Virus record (IMG/VR): IMGVR_UViG_3300046001_004320
Location: 1-44,228 of that record
Length of the DNA: 44,228 bases
Direction: 5' to 3' (one strand)
DNA from: a virus
Part shown: positions 16,739 through 24,811 of the stretch, one piece after another
Numbering within the stretch: the stretch's first letter is position 1
How the letters are laid out: each line of letters begins with the position of its first letter
The notes under the pieces: generated by a model
Told to the model about the DNA's origin: nothing
Seen by the model: the letters and a program-made list of their open reading frames with translations, nothing else
Databases searched by the model: none
Position numbers and translations under genes: made by a program

Positions 16739-17254
16739 ATGAGCGACTATAACAAAAATGAAGAATTGAGATTTCAATTCGTACTGTATATCAATAACAA
16801 TATTATTTGTCAAAGATATTTTAATATTATAGGTTTTGACGAATCGTCAATTGATTCTTTAGAGATTAAAGAATTGATGGAATCTATTGGTGGGATGAGT
16901 AATTGTGACCATGGTTCTTTAGGTATAATTCCTAGATACCTGCAAAAAAAATCCATAACTTATTTATGGGACAATTATAACCCGTACTCACTTCAAAATG
17001 ATGAGAACCCTAAGAGTATTTTCGAAAGAAAAGATAACTTTCAGTTTGAAATCAAAGTTGATGAAAAGACAATCGGTAAGACTGAATTTAGTGGGAATTA
17101 TTTTCCGCCAAAAATCAGATACGCTGTTGATGTTAGGGAAATTATACCTGAAATAATGAGTGAGATTAGAAGTCATTTAACTCAAAAGAAATACACTTTT
17201 GATGCTAAAACAAAGGCTTGGAGAGAATCTCAAAAAGAATTTTTGGTAAAGTAG
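16739..17254 (+). CDS. Unknown 171-aa protein in the replication unit
   Basis: Not recognised. Two similar-looking halves can be seen: FQFVLYINNNIICQRYF near the start and FQFEIKVDEKTIGKTEF near residue 100, each beginning a beta-rich segment, so an internal duplication is possible. The C-terminal part (REIIPEIMSEIRSHLTQKK) is helical and basic. There are no membrane segments and no nuclease or ATPase motifs. It starts 4 bases after the nuclease gene and is followed by the helicase gene, so a role in replication or helicase loading is plausible, but no similarity to gp59 or UvsY is evident by eye. Its stop codon lies inside a long hairpin (17245-17274). Confidence 0.8.
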   Translation: MSDYNKNEELRFQFVLYINNNIICQRYFNIIGFDESSIDSLEIKELMESIGGMSNCDHGSLGIIPRYLQKKSITYLWDNYNPYSLQNDENPKSIFERKDNFQFEIKVDEKTIGKTEFSGNYFPPKIRYAVDVREIIPEIMSEIRSHLTQKKYTFDAKTKAWRESQKEFLVK

Positions 17255-17274
17255 TAGTTCCATACTACTTTACC
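17245..17274 (+). terminator. Perfect 12-bp hairpin overlapping the stop codon, possible attenuator
   Basis: GGTAAAGTAGTA (17245-17256) pairs perfectly with TACTACTTTACC (17263-17274) around the loop GTTCCA. It is followed by ATATTTATTATAA, not a clean T tract, so it may be a weak terminator, an RNA-processing or stability element, or a palindromic binding site between the 171-aa gene and the helicase gene. Confidence 0.55.
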
Positions 17275-17275
17275 A

Positions 17276-17283
17276 TATTTATT
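17276..17283 (+). promoter_or_regulatory. TATTTATT, variant of the candidate late promoter motif
   Basis: It occurs in CATATTTATTATAAC, 26 bases before the helicase ATG. It differs in the last base from the TATTTATA boxes before structural genes. Because this gene is not structural, chance occurrence is quite possible. Confidence 0.2.
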
Positions 17284-17309
17284 ATAACACAGTTTCAAAA
17301 ACTATATAA

Positions 17310-18740
17310 ATGGCAAAACTATTAAAACAAGATTTTTCGTATTTAGGCGCAGAATATCAATATAAATTGATATTACAAATGCTTACAGACCAAAAATTTG
17401 CAAATTCAATTATAGAGATAATTGACCCAAATTATTTTCAAGAACAACACTTAAAAGCTATTGTGAAAACAATAAAAGAGGCTAAAGAAGAGTTTGAAAT
17501 CATAATAGATAAACAAGCTTTAGAATACCGTCTTTTAGAGAACGTAACAGAAGAATACGCTAGAAGAAGTTTAATCTCAGAACTTAGAAAAATTGAAGAA
17601 TCCGCTTTAAACGACAGTGAATATGTTCAAAAAACAGCTTTAAAATTTTGTAAACAAAAAGAACTTAAAAAGTCTTTAGATAAAATTACTATCATTATAG
17701 ATAGAGGTGATATTGATGGCTACGATGAGTGCGAACAAATCCTAAGAAAGGCTTTAGAATATGGAAACACAAGCGACGATGCTATGGATGTTTTAGAAAA
17801 CATGGAAAGTGTATTGTTAGATGATTTTAGAAACCCAATACCAACTGGTATTTCAGGTTTAGACGAAGTTATGGATGGTGGTTTATCCAAAGGTGAGTTG
17901 GCTGTTATATTAGCACCTTTCGGTGTTGGTAAAACAACCATGATTACAAAAATAGCCAACACAGCGATGGGGTTAGGTAAAAATGTTTTACAAATATTCT
18001 TTGAAGATAACCCAAAAGTTATCCAAAGAAAACACTTAGCGTGTTGGTCAGGATTAGAATTAAACGAGTTATCAGCACACAAAGACTTGCTTAGAGATAT
18101 TGTTGCTGAGTTAAAAACTAAAAAAGGTAAACTAGTACTTAAAAAATTTGCTAGTGATGGGACAACAATTCCAATAATTAGAAATTATATTAGAAAACTT
18201 ACAGCACAAGGTTTTAAACCAGATATCGTGTTATTAGATTACATAGATTGTGTGGAACCATCTAAAAAATTTACAGATATCAACGCTGGTGAGGGTAGTG
18301 TAATGCGTCAATTTGAAACTCTTTTATCAGAATTTGAAATTGCTGGTTGGACTGCTGTACAAGGTAATAGAAGCTCAATTAAAGCTGAAGTGGTTGAAGC
18401 GGACCAAATGGGTGGTTCGATTAAGAAAGGTCAAATTGGTCACTTTATCGTATCGATAGCAAAATCTCTAGACCAAAAAGAAGAGGGTACCGCAACTATG
18501 GCTATCCTTAAATCTAGATTTGGTAAAGACGGTATCATATTTAAAGATATCAGATTTGATAATGCTAGAATTCAAATAGATATGGGTGAAAGTGTTGGGC
18601 CTAGAAGTTACTCTCAACAAAAAGAAGATAAAAAGGATGGGGAAGCGTCAAGAGTTAGAGAATTACTTGAAGCTTCAAAAAACAGAGACAACATGTTAAA
18701 TAAAGCAAAAACTTTAAATGCCTTATTAGATGAAGAATAA
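17310..18740 (+). CDS. gp41: Replicative DNA helicase, DnaB / T4 gp41 family
   Basis: This 476-aa protein (T4 gp41 is 475 aa) should be the hexameric 5'-3' helicase unwinding the fork. The N-terminal 150 residues are helical, as in the DnaB N-terminal domain. The RecA-like core begins near PIPTGISGLDEVMDGGLSKGEL; Walker A is in APFGVGKTTM with K208 and T209, and Walker B is DIVLLDYID with D310. The later segment AVQGNRSSI resembles DnaB motif H4, and KSRFGKDG is the usual region before the C-terminal arginine motif. The C-terminus is charged and helical. It is expressed after a 55-base gap containing a hairpin and precedes the reductase genes by 25 bases. A primase (gp61) is not in this window. 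Confidence 0.9.
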   Translation: MAKLLKQDFSYLGAEYQYKLILQMLTDQKFANSIIEIIDPNYFQEQHLKAIVKTIKEAKEEFEIIIDKQALEYRLLENVTEEYARRSLISELRKIEESALNDSEYVQKTALKFCKQKELKKSLDKITIIIDRGDIDGYDECEQILRKALEYGNTSDDAMDVLENMESVLLDDFRNPIPTGISGLDEVMDGGLSKGELAVILAPFGVGKTTMITKIANTAMGLGKNVLQIFFEDNPKVIQRKHLACWSGLELNELSAHKDLLRDIVAELKTKKGKLVLKKFASDGTTIPIIRNYIRKLTAQGFKPDIVLLDYIDCVEPSKKFTDINAGEGSVMRQFETLLSEFEIAGWTAVQGNRSSIKAEVVEADQMGGSIKKGQIGHFIVSIAKSLDQKEEGTATMAILKSRFGKDGIIFKDIRFDNARIQIDMGESVGPRSYSQQKEDKKDGEASRVRELLEASKNRDNMLNKAKTLNALLDEE

Positions 18741-18765
18741 AAAATAACAAAAAATAAATAAAAAA

Positions 18766-19719
18766 ATGAACGAACCGATATTAATTAACAATCCAAATAG
18801 ATTTGTTTTATTTCCAATAGAACACCAAGACCTTTGGGAGCATTATTTGAACCAGAAAGCGGCTATGTGGACAGTAGAAGAAATTGATTTATCAAAAGAC
18901 ATTGCCCACTGGGAAACTAAATTAACAGATAATGAAAGATATTTCATAACAAATATCTTAGCGTTTTTCGCAGCTTCAGATGGTATAGTAAATGAAAACT
19001 TAGCTATTAACTTTCTAAATGAAGTACAATACACTGAAGCCAAATTCTTTTACGGTTTTCAAATAATGATGGAGAATATTCATAGTCAAATGTATTCTCT
19101 ACTTATTGATACGTATATTAAAGATACGAAAGAAAGACAAGAATGTTTTAACGCTATCGAATACATGCCGCCAGTTAAAAAGAAAGCAGAATGGGCTTTG
19201 AATTGGATTGAATCTGATTCTTTTGTTGATAGACTCATAGCATTTGTTGCTGTTGAGGGTATTTTCTTTTCTGGGTCATTTTGTAGTATTTTTTACCTTA
19301 AATCTAGAGGTCTTATGCCTGGTCTTTGTGATTCTAATGTTTTTATCTCTAGAGATGAAGCTATGCATGCTGATTTCGCTATTCATTTGTTAAACAACCA
19401 TATTGTTAATAAACCAAGTGAGGATAGAATAAGAGAAATCTTTTTATCTGCTTTGGAAATAGAGAAAGAATTTATTACTGAATCTTTACCTGTGTCACTT
19501 ATTGGTATGAATGCTGAATTGATGAAACAATATTTAGAATTTGTTGTTGACGGTTTGCTAAGTCAAATGGGTTGTGAGAAAGAATTTAATTCAAAAAATC
19601 CTTTTGAATTCATGAACCAAATTGCTTTGAAAACAAAACAAAACTTTTTTGAGGGTCGCTCAACAGAATATAAATCGGCTGACTTAAGTGGTCCGATATC
19701 ATTTGATGAAGAAATTTAA
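18766..19719 (+). CDS. nrdB: Ribonucleotide reductase class I small subunit NrdB
   Basis: This 317-aa protein holds the di-iron centre and tyrosyl radical that start reduction of ribonucleotides in NrdA. All iron ligands are visible: D72 ([10 protein letters not shown]), E103 and H106 (MENIHSQMY), E164 (VEGIFFSG), E198 and H201 (SRDEAMH). Y110, four residues after H106, matches the radical tyrosine (Y122 in E. coli). It is shorter than the E. coli protein (about 375 aa). The C-terminal SFDEEI is an acidic tail that would dock on NrdA. nrdA follows after 12 bases, so the two are co-expressed. No intron or homing endonuclease interrupts it, unlike nrdB in T4. Confidence 0.95.
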   Translation: MNEPILINNPNRFVLFPIEHQDLWEHYLNQKAAMWTVEEIDLSKDIAHWETKLTDNERYFITNILAFFAASDGIVNENLAINFLNEVQYTEAKFFYGFQIMMENIHSQMYSLLIDTYIKDTKERQECFNAIEYMPPVKKKAEWALNWIESDSFVDRLIAFVAVEGIFFSGSFCSIFYLKSRGLMPGLCDSNVFISRDEAMHADFAIHLLNNHIVNKPSEDRIREIFLSALEIEKEFITESLPVSLIGMNAELMKQYLEFVVDGLLSQMGCEKEFNSKNPFEFMNQIALKTKQNFFEGRSTEYKSADLSGPISFDEEI

Positions 19720-19731
19720 TAAATAAATAAA

Positions 19732-22053
19732 ATGCAGGTAATAAAAAGAAACGGTAGTAAAATTGATTTCAACCCCAATAAAATTTTAATGAGAATTAAG
19801 AAACAATCTGAGGGTTTTAAAGTTAACGCAGATGAAGTGTTTATCAAAGTAACCCAAGGGATTGCTGATGACATGACCACAAACGAATTGGATGATTTAA
19901 TATCAGTAGTTGCTGAATCATTAGCTATGAATCATCCAGATTATTCAAAATTAGCGGCCAACATCGCTATAACAAAACTTCATAAAGAAACGGAAGATTC
20001 TTTTATGAAAGCGACTAAAAAATTATATAACGCTGGGTTATTAAATGATTTTTACTATAATAGAGTAAAAGAAAACATTGAAATGATTGAGTCCTATATC
20101 GACTATAAAAGAGATTTTCATTTTGATTATTTTGGGTGGAGTTCTTTGAAAGATATTTATCTTTTAAAATTAAAAGACGGTACAATCGTTGAAAGACCAC
20201 AACAAATGTATATTAGAGTTGCTCTAATGGTAACAAACACACCAGAAGATTTTATCGAGAAATACAACGATTTAAGTTTTCAAAGAGAAAGTCCAGCAAC
20301 ACCAATAAAAATGAATATTGGTACTAATATTGGACAAATAGCTTCTTGTAATTTATCTATTGTTCCAGATGATTCAACTGATGGGTTATTGGATATCTTA
20401 GGCAGGATTGCAATATCTTCTTCGAAAGCGGAAGGTATAGGTTTAGCCATCTCAAATATTCGTTCTAGAGAAAGCAATGTCGGAAATTCTAATGGAAAAG
20501 CTGGTGGTATTTTAAAATATCTTAAAGTTGTAAATGAAACTCTAAGGTTTTGGAATCAAAGAGGTAAAAGACCTGGTTCTTGTGCCGTATATATCGAACC
20601 ATGGCACAAAGACATATTTGATGTTTTGGATATTAGAAAGAAAACGGGTGATGAAACACTTAGAGCACGTGATTTATTTTCAGCTCTTTGGATTTCTGAT
20701 AATTTTATGAAAGCTGTTGAAACAAATGGTGATTGGTATTTATTTTGCCCTCACGACATAAAAGAAGCTGGTTTAAAGCCTTTTTATGAAATTTATGGTA
20801 CTGAGTTCGAAGAAGAGTATAATAAGGCCGTAGAGATGAATTTAGGTACCAAAATAAAAGCACATGACTTATGGTTAAAAGTTATTGAATCACAAATTGA
20901 AACAGGTATGCCTTACATGTGTTTTAAAGACCATGCAAACAATAAGTCAAACCAAAAAAATATGGGTGTTATTCACTCAAGTAATTTGTGTGCCGAAATA
21001 TTTCAAATAACTGATGCCAAAACAACGGCGATTTGTACTCTAACAAGTATTCCAGTGCAAAAATTTGTTACAAACACAATTGTAGGTGGTTATGACTATG
21101 AAGAATTAGGTCGTGTTGCACGTTCAGTAACAAAATCGTTGAACATAGCTATTGAAGTAAATGAATACTCAACACCAGAAGGAAGAAAAGGTGGTTTAGA
21201 ACAAAGAGCTCTAGGTATAGGTATTCAAGGGTTGGCTGATGTTTACGCGATGTTAAAATTACCATTCGTTTCAGAAGAAGCTAAAAAACTTAACAAAAAT
21301 ATTTTTGAAACAATTTATTTCAATGCGTTGAAACAATCTTGTGATTTAGCAAAAGAATCTGGACTGACTTATGATGGTTATGAGGGTTCACCAATTTCAC
21401 AAGGGATTTTCCAATGGCAAATGTGGGGTATCAAAGAAGAGGATTTGTCTGGAATGTATGATTGGAAACAATTACGTAAAGACATCAAAAAATATGGTGT
21501 TAGAAATTCTCTAGTAACAACATGTCCACCAACAGCAAGTTCTGCTCGTGTAATAGGTTCAAACGAAGCTTTTGAACCATTCACATCTAATTTATATGTT
21601 CGTAGAGTAACTGGTGGTGAATTTGCAATGGTGAATAAACATTTGGTTAGAGATTTAGAATCTGAAGGTTTATGGAATAGAGAAATTTTACAAGAGTTGA
21701 TAAAAAATGAGGGTAGTGTTCAAAATATTCCAGTTATTAGTCAAGAACTAAAAGACGTTTACAAAACAGTTTGGGAGATTTCACAAAAATCACTTATTGA
21801 AATGTCAGCAGAGAGAGGTCCATTTATTGACCAATCACAAAGTCTCAATATATTTTTTCAAACACCAACTGTTGGTAAATTAACAACATCACATATGTTG
21901 GGTTGGAAATTAGGTCTTAAAACTGGACAATACTATTTAAGAAGTCAACCAGTAGACATGAAAGCTAAACACTTGGCAATTGATATGACAAAACAAAAAC
22001 ATAATGAAAAACCAACTGACAGTCAATTTGAATGTTTCGGTTGTTCAACATAA
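19732..22053 (+). CDS. nrdA: Ribonucleotide reductase class I large subunit NrdA
   Basis: This 773-aa catalytic subunit converts ribonucleotides to deoxyribonucleotides. An ATP-cone domain for allosteric control spans about residues 1-90 (VIKRNGSKIDFNPNKI). The active-site cysteine pair is C206 (ASCNLS) and C435 (AICTLTS). The catalytic N418, C420 and E422 lie in SSNLCAEI. The C-terminal redox pair C768 and C771 (ECFGCST) should accept electrons from thioredoxin or glutaredoxin. Length is as expected (E. coli 761 aa). A terminator at 22070-22099 follows 16 bases after the stop, so this is the last gene of the replication and nucleotide block. A full ATP cone suggests the enzyme remains regulated by dATP. 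Confidence 0.96.
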   Translation: MQVIKRNGSKIDFNPNKILMRIKKQSEGFKVNADEVFIKVTQGIADDMTTNELDDLISVVAESLAMNHPDYSKLAANIAITKLHKETEDSFMKATKKLYNAGLLNDFYYNRVKENIEMIESYIDYKRDFHFDYFGWSSLKDIYLLKLKDGTIVERPQQMYIRVALMVTNTPEDFIEKYNDLSFQRESPATPIKMNIGTNIGQIASCNLSIVPDDSTDGLLDILGRIAISSSKAEGIGLAISNIRSRESNVGNSNGKAGGILKYLKVVNETLRFWNQRGKRPGSCAVYIEPWHKDIFDVLDIRKKTGDETLRARDLFSALWISDNFMKAVETNGDWYLFCPHDIKEAGLKPFYEIYGTEFEEEYNKAVEMNLGTKIKAHDLWLKVIESQIETGMPYMCFKDHANNKSNQKNMGVIHSSNLCAEIFQITDAKTTAICTLTSIPVQKFVTNTIVGGYDYEELGRVARSVTKSLNIAIEVNEYSTPEGRKGGLEQRALGIGIQGLADVYAMLKLPFVSEEAKKLNKNIFETIYFNALKQSCDLAKESGLTYDGYEGSPISQGIFQWQMWGIKEEDLSGMYDWKQLRKDIKKYGVRNSLVTTCPPTASSARVIGSNEAFEPFTSNLYVRRVTGGEFAMVNKHLVRDLESEGLWNREILQELIKNEGSVQNIPVISQELKDVYKTVWEISQKSLIEMSAERGPFIDQSQSLNIFFQTPTVGKLTTSHMLGWKLGLKTGQYYLRSQPVDMKAKHLAIDMTKQKHNEKPTDSQFECFGCST

Positions 22054-22069
22054 TTAAAAATAAACAAAT

Positions 22070-22099
22070 AAAAAAAGGGGCTTAATGGCTCCTTTTTTT
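22070..22099 (+). terminator. Strong intrinsic terminator after nrdA
   Basis: Seven A residues plus GGGGC (22070-22081) pair with GCTCC plus seven T residues (22088-22099), with one G-U pair and a 6-base loop. The symmetrical A and T runs mean it could work in both directions. Confidence 0.9.
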
Positions 22100-22136
22100 A
22101 TTTCATATATTTACTTATAAAAACTAAATACTATAA

Positions 22137-22144
22137 TATTTATG
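22137..22144 (+). promoter_or_regulatory. TATTTATG, candidate late promoter motif before the gp25-like gene
   Basis: It occurs in AATATTTATGAAATAAAAG, 15 bases before the ATG at 22160 and directly after the nrdA terminator, where the baseplate operon must start anew. Confidence 0.35.
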
Positions 22145-22159
22145 AAATAAAAGAGATTT

Positions 22160-22546
22160 ATGGCTAACAAAGTATACATTAATATAAATTATCCCTTCAA
22201 AGATAGTCCCAAGGGTTTTTTCTTAGATTTGACAGAAACTGACAACAAAGCTATAAAGGCAGATTTGTTACATTTATTGTTAACTAGAAAAGGTCAAAGA
22301 CTTTATAACCCAGAGTTTGGAACTAGATTACTAGAATATATCTACGAACCATACGATGAATTGACATTTTCTGATATTAGAAATGAAATTGATAACGCGG
22401 TTAACATTTACTTACCACAAGTAAGATTAAATGATTTAGCGGTTGAACCCTCACCATTAAACGAATACGCTGTTTTACTTACAATAGATTACACAATAAC
22501 AGACGATATATTTGAAGTGTCTGATTTAATACAAATAAATTTATAA
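22160..22546 (+). CDS. gp25: gp25-like baseplate wedge protein
   Basis: This 128-aa protein is close to T4 gp25 (132 aa) in length. The family core is visible: KADLLHLLLTRKGQRLYNPE, FGTRLLEYIYEP and the following helix DIRNEIDNAVNIYLPQV, then alternating strands. The LLLTRKGQR...P.FG..L segment is the typical GPW/gp25 signature. In contractile tails gp25 sits in the inner baseplate and starts sheath assembly. The gp6-like gene follows with one base between, the same neighbour pair seen in many contractile tail clusters. A terminator and a TATTTATG motif upstream make this the first gene of the second structural block. Confidence 0.9.
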   Translation: MANKVYININYPFKDSPKGFFLDLTETDNKAIKADLLHLLLTRKGQRLYNPEFGTRLLEYIYEPYDELTFSDIRNEIDNAVNIYLPQVRLNDLAVEPSPLNEYAVLLTIDYTITDDIFEVSDLIQINL

Positions 22547-22547
22547 A

Positions 22548-24368
22548 ATGGCCAACCAAGGAATAAATTACGGTTACAGGAATTTTGCCGATATAAGAGC
22601 TGCGTTAGTAGATATGTCCAGACAATACTATCCAGATATTTTTAACGATTTTAACGATGCTTCTGTAGGTATGATGTTATTGGAATTAAACGCTGCTGTT
22701 GGGGATATGTTATCCTTTAACACCGATAGAATGTTCCAAGAAACTCAAATTGATTATGCACAACAAACTAAATCAGTTTTATCGATGGCTAGAACTTTTG
22801 GTTTAAAAATACCAGGAAATAGACCATCAGTTACAATAGTTGATTTTAGTGTTACAGTACCAGTTATTGGTGATACTTTTGATATTTCATATTGCCCTAT
22901 AATACAAGCAGGTTCTCAAGTAACTGGTGCTGGTAAAATTTTTGAGAATTTATATGATATAGATTTTTCAAACCCTTTTAATTCCAACGGTATCCCAAAT
23001 AGATTAGTTATACCAAACTTTAATTCAAACGGTACACTAACTAATTATACTTTAACAAAAAGAGAAATAGTTACAAATGGTTTTACCAGAATATTTAAAA
23101 GAGTTATAAACATTTCAGATGTTAGACCTTTTTTAGAAGTAATATTACCAGAAGATAACGTTTTATCTATTGATTCTATTATAACACTAGAAGGAACTAA
23201 TTTTAATTCGGTACCTACACTTAACCAATTTTCAAATCAAGGTCTTAAATGGTATGAAGTTGATGCTTTGGCTGAAAATAAAGTATTTGTTGAAGATTTA
23301 AATAGAATAACGGATGATGCTAGTGTAAAACCTGGTAAATGGATAACAGTAGATAAAAAATTTATTACGGAATACACAGACTTAGGTTTTTTAAAAATAA
23401 TCTTCGGTTCTGGAACTAAAGACACTAGTAGTTTATGTGATTTCGATTCAAACATACCATTGGTTAATCAAATAGGTGATTTCATTAACAATAACTCCCT
23501 AGGTCAAACACCGACAGCCAATACAACAATGTTTATAAAATACAGAGTTGGTGGTGGTGGTGACACAAATGTCGGTCCTAATGTATTAAAAAATGTTGGA
23601 TTGTTAAACTTTAGTATTAACGGCATTAACCAAAACATAAATAATGCTGTTAAAAACTCACTTACAGTAAATAACTCATTTCCAGCTCTTGGTGGTAGAA
23701 ATACCCCTTCAGTGGATGAAATTAGATACATGGTTAAATATAATTTTGCATCACAAAATAGAGCGGTTACTATAAAAGATTACCAAGCTGTTATTTCAAA
23801 AATGTCAGGTCAATTTGGTACCCCATTTAGAATGGGTATTATGGAAGAACAGAATAAAATAAAAATTTATGTTATCGGTTTAGACCAAAATAGTAAACTT
23901 AGCAACAACTCAACTAGTGCTTTAAGAGAAAATATATCGGCTTATTTATCTGATTATAGGATGATTAATGATTACGTTCAAGTTACGAATGGAAAAGTTA
24001 TTAATTTAAGTTTTGAGGTTGATTTATATATTGATAAAAAACAACCACAAGCTCAAATAATTGCTGAGGTTATCAATAATGTCAAAACATATATGGATAT
24101 AAATAAATATGATATGGGTGATAACATTTATTTATCACCGCTTATTGAAACAATTAACAATGTTGGTGGTGTACTAAACGTTATTGATGTTAGAGTGTAT
24201 AATAAAGTTGGTGAAGGAAAATATAGTCTTAATGAAATATCACAACCTTATTTAGATACTGACACTAGACAAATAGATGTTAGTGAAGATTATACTTTAT
24301 TTGGAGAACCAACATCTATGTTTGAAGTCAAATACCCAACACAAGATATATTAATTAGGGTAAAATAA
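22548..24368 (+). CDS. gp6: gp6-like (baseplate J family) baseplate wedge protein
   Basis: This 606-aa protein (T4 gp6 is 660 aa) should form the iris-like ring of the inner baseplate with gp25 and gp53. The N-terminus INYGYRNFADIRAALVDM, then DASVGMMLLELNAAVGDML and the YAQQTKSVLSMARTFGLKIPG helix are typical of the gp6/baseplate J fold. The C-terminal half has KDYQAVISKMSGQFGTPFR (the 'dy.a......v....V' pattern) and LRENISAYLSDYRMINDYV followed by VTNGKVINLSFEVDLYI, as in baseplate J proteins. The gp25-like gene ends one base before it. A 63-base gap follows, with a promoter-like element. Confidence 0.85.
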   Translation: MANQGINYGYRNFADIRAALVDMSRQYYPDIFNDFNDASVGMMLLELNAAVGDMLSFNTDRMFQETQIDYAQQTKSVLSMARTFGLKIPGNRPSVTIVDFSVTVPVIGDTFDISYCPIIQAGSQVTGAGKIFENLYDIDFSNPFNSNGIPNRLVIPNFNSNGTLTNYTLTKREIVTNGFTRIFKRVINISDVRPFLEVILPEDNVLSIDSIITLEGTNFNSVPTLNQFSNQGLKWYEVDALAENKVFVEDLNRITDDASVKPGKWITVDKKFITEYTDLGFLKIIFGSGTKDTSSLCDFDSNIPLVNQIGDFINNNSLGQTPTANTTMFIKYRVGGGGDTNVGPNVLKNVGLLNFSINGINQNINNAVKNSLTVNNSFPALGGRNTPSVDEIRYMVKYNFASQNRAVTIKDYQAVISKMSGQFGTPFRMGIMEEQNKIKIYVIGLDQNSKLSNNSTSALRENISAYLSDYRMINDYVQVTNGKVINLSFEVDLYIDKKQPQAQIIAEVINNVKTYMDINKYDMGDNIYLSPLIETINNVGGVLNVIDVRVYNKVGEGKYSLNEISQPYLDTDTRQIDVSEDYTLFGEPTSMFEVKYPTQDILIRVK

Positions 24369-24394
24369 TGGTTTCCTTATATAATTTTTTTAAT

Positions 24395-24402
24395 TATATT
24401 TG
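24395..24402 (+). promoter_or_regulatory. Possible Bacteroidota -7 element before the small membrane protein
   Basis: TATATTTG matches TAnnTTTG, but upstream bases lack a clear TTG and the TTAG extension seen at 11201 and 13375 is only partly present (TTAATTATATTTG). It lies 29 bases before the ATG at 24432. Confidence 0.35.
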
Positions 24403-24431
24403 GAGATAACAAGTTATAAAAAAATAAAAAT

Positions 24432-24809
24432 ATGGGTTGTGGATGCAAAACAGGAAACAATTACGAACCAAATACAGAAGGTTCAGATAACAATAAATCA
24501 TTAAGTAATACAAAAAGCGGATATTCTATTTTTCTTATTAGAGTATTAGCTTTTTCATTATCTCTTTTTTTATTACCTATAATTATGATAGCTGTTATTT
24601 GGTTTATGTTTGAATTATTTATTTTAAATAAAGAAATTGACATGAAAAAAATTGTAACAGTACTTTCATCAAAAATAAAATCATTTAACGAAGATTATGT
24701 AAGTGAAGATTATGATGAAGATGATGAAGATGATGAAGATGATGAATTTACAGAGGAAAATTATGAAATGGTAGATGTTGAAGACATAACACCAATAGCA
24801 AGCAAATAA
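24432..24809 (+). CDS. Small membrane protein with an acidic tail (125 aa)
   Basis: Not recognised as a family. It starts MGCGCKTGNN, with two Cys residues near the N-terminus but no signal peptide before them. Residues 33-65 form a long hydrophobic stretch with one Arg at 37, enough for one long or two short membrane helices. After a basic joint (EIDMKKI) the last 40 residues are extremely acidic, encoded partly by a 9-base repeat. It lies between gp6-like and the giant tail gene, 2 bases from the latter. It could be a holin-like or membrane-anchoring assembly factor; this is inference. Confidence 0.75.
   Translation: MGCGCKTGNNYEPNTEGSDNNKSLSNTKSGYSIFLIRVLAFSLSLFLLPIIMIAVIWFMFELFILNKEIDMKKIVTVLSSKIKSFNEDYVSEDYDEDDEDDEDDEFTEENYEMVDVEDITPIASK
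24714..24746 (+). repeat. 9-base tandem repeat, about 3.7 copies
   Basis: GATGAAGAT repeats from 24714, coding the Asp/Glu-rich tail of the membrane protein. It is prone to slippage, so tail length may differ among relatives. Confidence 0.8.
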
Positions 24810-24811
24810 AA

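Noticed and set aside
18766-22053. Introns or homing endonucleases in nrdB and nrdA, common in T4-like phages
   Set aside because: Both reading frames are unbroken and all active-site residues are present in order.
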